Shown here piece after piece: positions 1 to 5,328 of a DNA stretch of 8,459 nucleotides. The first letter of the stretch is position 1. The number at the start of each line of letters is the position of its first letter. Location: the NCBI GenBank assembly GCA_025963815.1, contig JAOQAA010000726.1, positions 1 to 8,459 of the forward strand, read 5' to 3'. The position numbers were made by a program, and so were the translations under genes. Under the pieces are notes generated by a model, which saw nothing but the letters and a program-made list of their open reading frames with translations, ran no database searches and was not told the origin of the DNA. Source of the stretch: Capsulimonas sp. Its GTDB lineage: Bacteria; Armatimonadota; Armatimonadia; Armatimonadales; Capsulimonadaceae.

Positions 1-911
1 GAGACTAAGATCTCCGTTCCAAAGCGTGTCGCCTGGCGCAGCGCCTTAGCCCCTAGCTCGTTGCCGGAAATCCCCGTCGGAAAGCCAAGATAGTTTTCGA
101 TCCGTGACGACGTGCCCGCTTGACCACCGGGAAAGGCGCGCTCGATCATCAGCGTTTTTAAGCCTTCGGAAGCGCCGTACACCGCCGCCGCGAGGCCCGC
201 TGGGCCGCCGCCGATAATCACCACATCATAAGTCGCTTCTTGTGGTTCGGTGTTGAGGCCCAGGCTCTTTGCCAGGCTGCGATTGTCTGGAGTTTTCAGG
301 GTTTCGCCGTTCGGCAGTACGACAACGGGGTAGGGGCCTTCGCTCGCCGACTCGGGTATGTATTGCTGGCAGGTCGGGTCGGCGGGATCGAGCCATCGGA
401 AATTCTGGTGATTGCCGGAGAGGAATTGGCGCAGGTCGTAGCAGTTGACGTCCGATGAATGGCCGACCAGAATGGTGCGGTCAACCGGGGTGTCCACCGA
501 AAGCTTCTGTAAGAGCGTTACCCGCCGCATCATCTCTTCCATGATGCAGTCGGAAAGGTCGTTTTGGGCGGTGACAAGGTTGTGAAAGTCCGCCTCATCC
601 ATCTTGAGGACACGCGATTCACAGGTTGTTTTGAAGCCCGCGACGGAACTGCCGCCCAGCATCAGCGGCACTTCGCCGAAGAATGTTCCGGGGACGTAGG
701 TTCGAATGACGACATCCTCGCCCCGATTTTCCTTCGTGACTACAATCGTCCCTTCGATCAAAATATAAAACGAGGATCGTTCGCCTTCACGAAGCACCCA
801 CGTTTCAGCCGGGAAATGGACGTCGGCCGAGACTGCGGCGATGTCCGCCAGCTCGGCGTCGTTCAGCTTGCTGAACAGGGGAACCTGTCGCAGAATATCT
901 AGGGTAATCAA
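1..911 (-). CDS. cNMP-binding-like / thioredoxin-like / thioredoxin-reductase-like fused flavoprotein, copy 2 (3' end outside window)
   Basis: Only the first 303 codons lie in the window; the reading frame is still open at base 1. Seen: an N-terminal cyclic-nucleotide-binding-like beta-roll (about residues 5-130, with FFGEVPLMLG at 77-86), a thioredoxin/glutaredoxin-like segment (about 141-225, with DxxC at 154-157 and a further Cys181), then the FAD Rossmann motif GGGPAG at 234-239 and the GGQAG and IENYLGFP motifs of thioredoxin-reductase-type flavoproteins. It aligns without gaps to the complete upstream paralogue (1061-2746), with about 56 % identical residues by hand count. No ATG or GTG lies between the in-frame stop at 954-956 and the conserved region. 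TTG at 909-911 is chosen because it aligns with the paralogue's ATG and has GAGGA about 9 nt upstream. The CxxC/NADPH region is outside the window. Probably an FAD-dependent oxidoreductase; electron acceptor and signal are unknown. Confidence 0.9.
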   Translation of the reverse strand, partial: MITLDILRQVPLFSKLNDAELADIAAVSADVHFPAETWVLREGERSSFYILIEGTIVVTKENRGEDVVIRTYVPGTFFGEVPLMLGGSSVAGFKTTCESRVLKMDEADFHNLVTAQNDLSDCIMEEMMRRVTLLQKLSVDTPVDRTILVGHSSDVNCYDLRQFLSGNHQNFRWLDPADPTCQQYIPESASEGPYPVVVLPNGETLKTPDNRSLAKSLGLNTEPQEATYDVVIIGGGPAGLAAAVYGASEGLKTLMIERAFPGGQAGTSSRIENYLGFPTGISGNELGAKALRQATRFGTEILV

Positions 912-991
912 AATACTGGTCCTCGATCGAAGTGAACGCGCAGTGCGCCAAAGTTAAGCGTGTGGACGCAATGTCCTTGACAATCAAACAC

Positions 992-1018
992 GGCGGAGCG
1001 GTAAAAAGAACCGCCGCC
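992..1018. repeat. GC-rich inverted repeat (hairpin) between the paralogous flavoprotein genes
   Basis: Arms GCGGT (998-1002) and ACCGC (1010-1014) flank a 7-nt A/G-rich loop. Outer pairs GGCG (992-995) with CGCC (1015-1018) extend the stem past a 2-nt bulge. No T-tract follows on either strand, so this is not a canonical intrinsic terminator. It could attenuate or process the transcript between the two paralogues, or be chance in GC-rich DNA. Confidence 0.35.
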
Positions 1019-1060
1019 CGATGAAAATTCGCTTGAGACGCCCTTGCCTATCTTACTAGC

Positions 1061-2746
1061 TTACCCCGAAACCGATGGCGGAGGTTCCGCACGCGCTTCG
1101 AACGCGGCCCGGTACTGGTGGATGAAGGCGATGGCCATGCTGCCCTCGCCAACGCCGGAGGCGACGCGTTTGACGGAGCCGTGGCGCACATCGCCCGCCG
1201 CGAAAATCCCCTCCACGCTTGTCTCCAAGAAATAACGGGATCGGTCCGTGGTGCATCTCCCCGAGTCCATGGCGTCCCGCCCGGTCAGAATGTAACCTCG
1301 GTCATCCCGCGCGACCGCATTCGCGAGCCAGTCCGTTTGAGCGTCGGCGCCGATGAACACAAAGAGCGAACTCGTTTCGTAATTCTGTTCTTTCCCGGTC
1401 CGTGAGTTGACGACCGTGATGGCTTCCAAAGCCGATTCTCCGTGAACGGCGGTGACGGCGCTGTTCAGCTCGACGCAGACATTCGCGCGCGTTTTCAGCT
1501 GGTCAATGAGATATTGAGACATTCCCTTATCGATATTGGAGGCGCGGATCAGCAGGGTGACTTTGCGGGCGTAGTCAGCGAAGAACATCGCTGCCTGGCC
1601 TGCGGAGTTGCCGCCGCCGATCAGATAGACGTCCCTGCCCGCCACTCCCATCGCCTCTGTGCGCGCCGCGCCGAAGTAAATGCCGCGTCCCAGCAGCGCA
1701 TCCGCGCCCGTAATGTCGAGCTTACGCCAGAAAACGCCGGTCGCGAGAATAATGGTTTGTGTCGTGACGGAGCCACCGCCGTCGAGAGTGATCGTATGAA
1801 CGCCGTCGCGGGTTTCCAGAGATTGCGTCGCCCGGGCCACTAAGATCTCCGCTCCAAACCGCTTGGCCTGATCCAGCGCCCTCAGTCCTAGTTCGCCGCC
1901 GGAGATGCCGGTTGGGAATCCCAGATAATTTTCGATCCGTGACGATGTTCCCGCCTGACCGCCGGGGGCGGCGCGCTCCACCATCAGGGTCTTCAAACCC
2001 TCGGACGCTCCGTAAACGGCGGCCGCCAATCCGGCGGGACCGCCGCCGACGATCACGACGTCATATTCTGCATGGCTCGGCTTTGTTTGTAAGCCCAGAC
2101 GTTCGGCAAGCTCGCGTCGGCTGGGGTCCTTGATCACTTCGCCTGAGGGCAGAATGACGGCAGGATAGGGGCCTTCCAGCGCTGCGGCGGGAATGTAAGG
2201 ATGACAGGCGTCGTCGTTGAGATCGAGCCATCGGAACTCCTGGTGATTGCCGGAAAGAAACTGGCGCAGTTTGAAGCACGCAAGATCGGAGTGCTGACCG
2301 ATGACAAGTGTGCGTTCGATCGGCGTGTTCATCGAAAATTGCTGCATCTGCTCCACGCGCTGCATCATGGTTTGCAGGATGCTGGACGCCATCTTTTCAC
2401 TGTGTGTGATCAGATATTGAAATTCAGGGCGCTCCAGGCGAAGGATGCGGCAGTCCGACTTCGTGCGCAGGCTCGCGAAGGCCGCGCTACCGAGCAGCAA
2501 GGGGACTTCGCCGAAGAAATCTCCGGCTTTGTAGGAGGCAATGACGCTTGGATCGCCGTTGACCGTGCGGATGACATCGATCTCGCCGGAAACCAGAACG
2601 AAGAACGAGGGCATATCGCCTTCCTGGATCAGCCATTGATTGGGGCCCAGATGCACATCGGCGCAGATAATCATGAGTTTGTTCACCAGCGCATCGGTGA
2701 GCGAATCGAAGAGCGGGATCTTGCGTAAGAGATCGGGAGTGATCAT
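1061..2746 (-). CDS. cNMP-binding-like / thioredoxin-like / thioredoxin-reductase-like fused flavoprotein, copy 1 (complete)
   Basis: A 561-residue three-part protein. Residues about 1-130 form a Crp/cNMP-type beta-roll with FFGEVPLLLG at 77-86; the arginine that binds the cyclic phosphate in true cAMP sites is not seen after it. Residues about 141-225 resemble a glutaredoxin/thioredoxin fold, but with D154-x-x-C157 in place of CxxC, plus Cys181. Residues 228-550 are a thioredoxin-reductase-like FAD/NAD(P)H module: GGGPAG (234-239), GGQAG (262-266), IENYLGFP (271-278), NAD(P)H motif GGGNSAG (377-383) and the C-terminal FAD motif FAAGDV (515-520). Where thioredoxin reductases carry CxxC just before the NADPH motif, this protein has GAAR (359-362), so it cannot be a classical thioredoxin reductase. 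ATG 2746-2744 is preceded by AAGGAAA overlapping the stop of the transporter gene 9 bp upstream, which suggests translational coupling. It is soluble, with no signal peptide. Family known; substrate unknown. Confidence 0.93.
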   Translation of the reverse strand: MITPDLLRKIPLFDSLTDALVNKLMIICADVHLGPNQWLIQEGDMPSFFVLVSGEIDVIRTVNGDPSVIASYKAGDFFGEVPLLLGSAAFASLRTKSDCRILRLERPEFQYLITHSEKMASSILQTMMQRVEQMQQFSMNTPIERTLVIGQHSDLACFKLRQFLSGNHQEFRWLDLNDDACHPYIPAAALEGPYPAVILPSGEVIKDPSRRELAERLGLQTKPSHAEYDVVIVGGGPAGLAAAVYGASEGLKTLMVERAAPGGQAGTSSRIENYLGFPTGISGGELGLRALDQAKRFGAEILVARATQSLETRDGVHTITLDGGGSVTTQTIILATGVFWRKLDITGADALLGRGIYFGAARTEAMGVAGRDVYLIGGGNSAGQAAMFFADYARKVTLLIRASNIDKGMSQYLIDQLKTRANVCVELNSAVTAVHGESALEAITVVNSRTGKEQNYETSSLFVFIGADAQTDWLANAVARDDRGYILTGRDAMDSGRCTTDRSRYFLETSVEGIFAAGDVRHGSVKRVASGVGEGSMAIAFIHQYRAAFEARAEPPPSVSG

Positions 2747-2755
2747 CGGTTTTCC

Positions 2756-3514
2756 TTAAAAGTGCGGCCAGCCGTCAACGATCAATTTGACGCCGCCAAT
2801 CAATGCAAAGACAAGAGCCAGGGCTTCGAACGCCTTCTGGTCGACATACTTAATGAGCCAGCGGCCGGTCAGCGCGCCGACCACCACCAGCGGCGCCAGC
2901 TTCAGGTCGAACAGCAGCGAATGTGCGTTGATCGCGCCCATCTGAACGCTGAACGGGACCTTGAACCAGTTCATAATGCAAAAGTACCAAGCGCCGGTTC
3001 CAATGAACTCCATCTTCGGCAAGCCGATGGCGAGGAAGTACAGCAGCATGACCGGTCCGGCGGCGTTCGCGGTCATCGTGGTGAACCCGGCCGTGAGACC
3101 CATCGCGGCGGCGTAGACGAGGCTCGTCTGTTTCGGCTCCGTCGTCGGCGGTTTTAATCGCTGCGCCCACTGCATGGACACCATGACGATCAAGATCACG
3201 CCGATCATCAGCTTGATGATATTGTCGTTATGGATGCATTGCATGGTTCCCCAGCCAAGGACGATCCCGGCGGCGGCCCAGGGAAACATGCGCCAGAGAT
3301 GCGACCAGACGGCGTGACGCCGAAACGCCGTGACGGCGACGATGTCGGCGACGATGAGCAGGGGAAGCACGGCCCCGGTCGATTCGCGCGCCGGCATCAT
3401 CATGGCGAACAGCGCGACGGTGATGATGCTGACGCCCGAGAACCCCGTTTTGGACAGGCCGACCATAAATGCGCAGAGCAGCGCGATCAGCCATTGGTTA
3501 CCACTTAAATTCAC
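2756..3514 (-). CDS. TSUP-family (TauE/SafE-type) membrane transporter
   Basis: A 252-residue, highly hydrophobic protein with about 7-8 predicted membrane spans (roughly residues 7-28, 30-40, 48-65, 76-92, 98-116, 131-165 and 205-247) in the two-repeat layout of the TSUP family. The first repeat has GLSKTGFSG at 19-27. The second carries the strong family signature GLTAGFTTMTANAAGP (139-154), followed by LP-x-x-EF-x-GTGAWYF (165-178) and N182-W-F-K-V-P-F. Length is typical. TSUP members move sulfite, sulfonates, thiosulfate or other organic anions across the inner membrane; which one applies here cannot be told. The start is GTG at 3514-3512, directly abutting the TAA of the upstream dehydrogenase gene with no intervening base. 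GGGAG lies about 11 nt upstream, so translation is probably coupled. The next gene, a flavoprotein, follows after 9 bp. Confidence 0.93.
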   Translation of the reverse strand: MNLSGNQWLIALLCAFMVGLSKTGFSGVSIITVALFAMMMPARESTGAVLPLLIVADIVAVTAFRRHAVWSHLWRMFPWAAAGIVLGWGTMQCIHNDNIIKLMIGVILIVMVSMQWAQRLKPPTTEPKQTSLVYAAAMGLTAGFTTMTANAAGPVMLLYFLAIGLPKMEFIGTGAWYFCIMNWFKVPFSVQMGAINAHSLLFDLKLAPLVVVGALTGRWLIKYVDQKAFEALALVFALIGGVKLIVDGWPHF

Positions 3515-4624
3515 TTAGGAGACGGCTCCCAGCTTCACGGGCAGCCCGGTGCGCGCCGATTCATATACGGCCAGGATGATCTCTAGAGGCTTGCGTCCGG
3601 CGCGTCCATCGATTAATGGCGTTCCATCGGTGCGGACAGCATGCAAAAAGTCTTCGATCTGCGCCCGGTGGGCGTCGCCCCAGACCGCGCCGGGGTCGGC
3701 GGCCGTCGAGCGCTCCGCCGCCGCGTGGACCACCGACGCGGACCCGCCCTGCGCCACGGACAGCGCATGCGAGGCGACGGCGTCACTCAGATGCGTGTCG
3801 CCTTTTTTCAGCGTCATGGAGCGCAGGGTGTCCGCCTCGATCGTCGCCGAACCTTCCGTTCCAATCACATCGATACGCACGGGCATGCCGGGATAGGCGC
3901 AGGTGGTCGCCGTCAGCGTTCCCACGGCGCCGCCGGCGAAGGTCAGCGCCGCCACGGCGATGTCCTCCACCTCGATACGGTCATGTCCCGACGTGCGAAT
4001 ATGAGCGTAGACCGACTCGACATCGCCCGCGAGCCATTGCAGCAGATCCACGGTATGCACGCCCTGGTTCATCAAGGCGCCGCCGCCGTCCATCGCCCAG
4101 GTGCCGCGCCAATTGCCCGAATCGTAATATTCTTGAGTACGCCACCATTTGACTGCGGCGTCCGCAAGGACGATCTTTCCCAGCTGGCCTTTACCCAGTG
4201 CTTCCTTCAAAAACTGAGTGGCGTAATCGAACCGGTGCTGACTGATCACGGTGAGCTTTTTGCCTGTCTCATCGGCGGCGGCGATCATCCGGTCGCACGC
4301 TTCCAGTGAGATGTCCATCGGCTTCTCAACGATCACATGCTTACCCGCATGCAGCGCCGCCACAGCAATATCCGCATGCGTCCCCGACGGTGTGCAGATT
4401 GCGACGACATCGACCATCGGGTCTCCCAGCAGATCATCGAGTTTGGTGTAGACCCCCTGAATATCAAACTGGGCCGCCATCGCGTAGGCCCGCTCCTCGA
4501 CCGTGTCCGAAAGCGCATGGACGTGCACATTGTCGATCTGCCGCAGGGCTCCGATATGCGTCGGGCCGATGGTGCCGCATCCAATCACGGCAAAATTCAA
4601 AACTTCTTCACTGACGCCAGACAT
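3515..4624 (-). CDS. Gfo/Idh/MocA-family NAD(P)-dependent oxidoreductase
   Basis: A 369-residue cytosolic dehydrogenase-type protein. The N-terminal Rossmann domain starts with GCGTIGPTH (15-23), followed by CTPSGTHADIA (77-87) and the family EKP motif (100-102, with the active-site-type Lys101). The C-terminal alpha/beta domain has GGGALMNQGVHTVD (180-193) with His190. The Asp found four residues before this His in inositol dehydrogenase is Asn186 here, as I recall from an NQGVH/NQGIH subset of the family. Members oxidise or reduce sugars, inositols and their derivatives, and a few are NAD-dependent glycosidases; the substrate cannot be read from sequence. The frame is open further upstream to 4732, but ATG 4624-4622 is chosen because AAGGAG lies 8 nt before it and the Rossmann strand begins nearby. 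This is the first gene of the minus-strand run, and its stop abuts the transporter start. Confidence 0.93.
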   Translation of the reverse strand: MSGVSEEVLNFAVIGCGTIGPTHIGALRQIDNVHVHALSDTVEERAYAMAAQFDIQGVYTKLDDLLGDPMVDVVAICTPSGTHADIAVAALHAGKHVIVEKPMDISLEACDRMIAAADETGKKLTVISQHRFDYATQFLKEALGKGQLGKIVLADAAVKWWRTQEYYDSGNWRGTWAMDGGGALMNQGVHTVDLLQWLAGDVESVYAHIRTSGHDRIEVEDIAVAALTFAGGAVGTLTATTCAYPGMPVRIDVIGTEGSATIEADTLRSMTLKKGDTHLSDAVASHALSVAQGGSASVVHAAAERSTAADPGAVWGDAHRAQIEDFLHAVRTDGTPLIDGRAGRKPLEIILAVYESARTGLPVKLGAVS

Positions 4625-4842
4625 ATTACAAACTCCTTCCGGCGGCGTGGCCGACATGGCCCATAGTTCCACTCCCGTTGGCCGTCTTCCTTCGTGACGT
4701 ATATTGTGGTTCTTGACCATACGAATACGCATCTATCTCCCAAAAACTCGTGAAATCGCGGATCGAATTCCGGAACCTTTCCAGCCGATAGTATAGTAAT
4801 CAATGGCGAGACGGATGACAGAGTCGGGAGATCGATCCACTT
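4625..4842. promoter_or_regulatory. Divergent intergenic region (218 bp) expected to hold promoters of both transcription units
   Basis: It separates the start of the minus-strand operon from the plus-strand STAS gene. No convincing complete promoter is visible. On the plus strand a good -10-like TATAGT (4792-4797) lacks a matching -35; the best partner is TTCCGG (4768-4773) at 18 nt. On the minus strand a weak pair is TTGGGA (4743-4738) and TATGGT (4721-4716) with a 16-nt spacer. An 8-bp palindrome TTCCGGAA lies at 4768-4775. AT content rises locally at 4791-4800. These box assignments are tentative. Confidence 0.35.
4633..4638 (-). promoter_or_regulatory. Ribosome binding site of the Gfo/Idh/MocA gene
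   Basis: AAGGAG on the minus strand, 8 nt before ATG 4624-4622. It decides the start over the 36-codon in-frame extension: no comparably strong site precedes the upstream in-frame candidate starts (4732 and the ATG inside the extension). Confidence 0.8.
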
Positions 4843-5202
4843 ATGACCAAAGCAACCACGCCTCAGTTATCCGTGACCATGCACCCCGCAGGGCGCGTAC
4901 TGGTCATACGTTCGTCCTGCGCCATCGACGGTTCAGCCCCTTCGCCCGAGCACATTACCCACTACGCCGCCGCCGAGCACGCTCGCTACGTCCTTCTGGA
5001 CGCCACCTCGGCTCCCTACACGGACACCGACGGTTTGCGCTGGCTGCTGCGCCTGCGCGATCAGCCGACGCCCGTTCGCATCGCCGCCCGCAAGGGCGGA
5101 CGGATTTGGCGCGCGCTTCAGATGATGGAACTGGAGTTCAGCGTGTTCGATTCCGTGCAGCACGCCTGGAAAACACCCTGGACGAAGACCGCGCACGGTT
5201 AG
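4843..5202 (+). CDS. Small STAS-domain protein (anti-sigma-factor-antagonist-like)
   Basis: 119 residues, about the size of a stand-alone STAS domain. The pattern fits the family: an N-terminal strand pair (VTMHPAGRVLVIR, 11-23), a central strand YVLLDATSAPYT (49-60) running into the phospho-acceptor loop D61-T62-D63-G64-L, a helix (WLLRLRDQ, 67-74), a strand PVRIAARKG (77-85), a helix (IWRALQMMEL, 88-97) and a final FSVFDSVQHAW (99-109). Family knowledge: the loop is usually D-S-S/T-G, with the Ser phosphorylated by a partner-switching kinase; here a Thr occupies that site. No kinase, phosphatase or sigma factor gene is in the window. The start ATG 4843 has a weak GGGAG about 12 nt upstream. 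An overlapping longer frame from 4803 is judged a shadow. The assignment rests on fold pattern rather than strong identity, so it could be a diverged or unrelated small protein. Confidence 0.68.
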   Translation: MTKATTPQLSVTMHPAGRVLVIRSSCAIDGSAPSPEHITHYAAAEHARYVLLDATSAPYTDTDGLRWLLRLRDQPTPVRIAARKGGRIWRALQMMELEFSVFDSVQHAWKTPWTKTAHG

Positions 5203-5221
5203 CCGCTAACGTCATTTTTCG

Positions 5222-5240
5222 CGCCGCGCAGAGCGTGGCG
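5222..5240 (+). terminator. GC-rich hairpin after the STAS gene (possible non-canonical terminator)
   Basis: Arms CGCCGCGC (5222-5229) and GCGTGGCG (5233-5240) pair over 8 bp with one G-U wobble and an AGA loop, 19 nt after the STAS stop codon. No T-run follows, so it is not a classical intrinsic terminator. Its position between the stop and the next promoter makes partial insulation of the aminotransferase operon plausible. Confidence 0.35.
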
Positions 5241-5266
5241 GGCAGGCATGTTTGGCGCCATTCTCC

Positions 5267-5296
5267 TTGACTTCCAACTCCCCCAATCGGTATACT
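5267..5296 (+). promoter_or_regulatory. Sigma-70-type promoter of the aminotransferase operon
   Basis: TTGACT (5267-5272), an 18-nt spacer, then TATACT (5291-5296): five of six bases match consensus in each box. Transcription would start near 5303, giving a leader of about 26 nt that includes the GGAGG ribosome binding site at 5314-5318, 10 nt before ATG 5329. This is the strongest promoter-like sequence I found in the window and probably serves all four downstream genes. Confidence 0.8.
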
Positions 5297-5328
5297 AGGC
5301 CCAATACAGCCACGGAGGCCTGGTCTTT

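Noticed and set aside
805..987. 60-codon minus-strand ATG frame over the start of the second flavoprotein, as an alternative N-terminus
   Set aside because: It is in a different frame from the conserved domain and would need a frameshift. The TTG at 909-911 aligns exactly with the paralogue's ATG.
3641..4309. 222-codon open frame on the plus strand opposite the Gfo/Idh/MocA gene
   Set aside because: It is antisense to a well-supported gene; composition is that of a complement shadow and no motif was recognised.
4597..4803. 68-codon minus-strand frame starting with TTG and ending inside the dehydrogenase gene; possible leader peptide
   Set aside because: No Shine-Dalgarno precedes the TTG. 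It overlaps the strong ribosome binding site and start of the dehydrogenase in another frame and ends within it.
4803..5270. 155-codon plus-strand frame overlapping the STAS gene
   Set aside because: The product is dominated by Arg, His and Ala as expected of an out-of-frame reading. The 4843 frame has GC-rich third positions and a STAS-like pattern.
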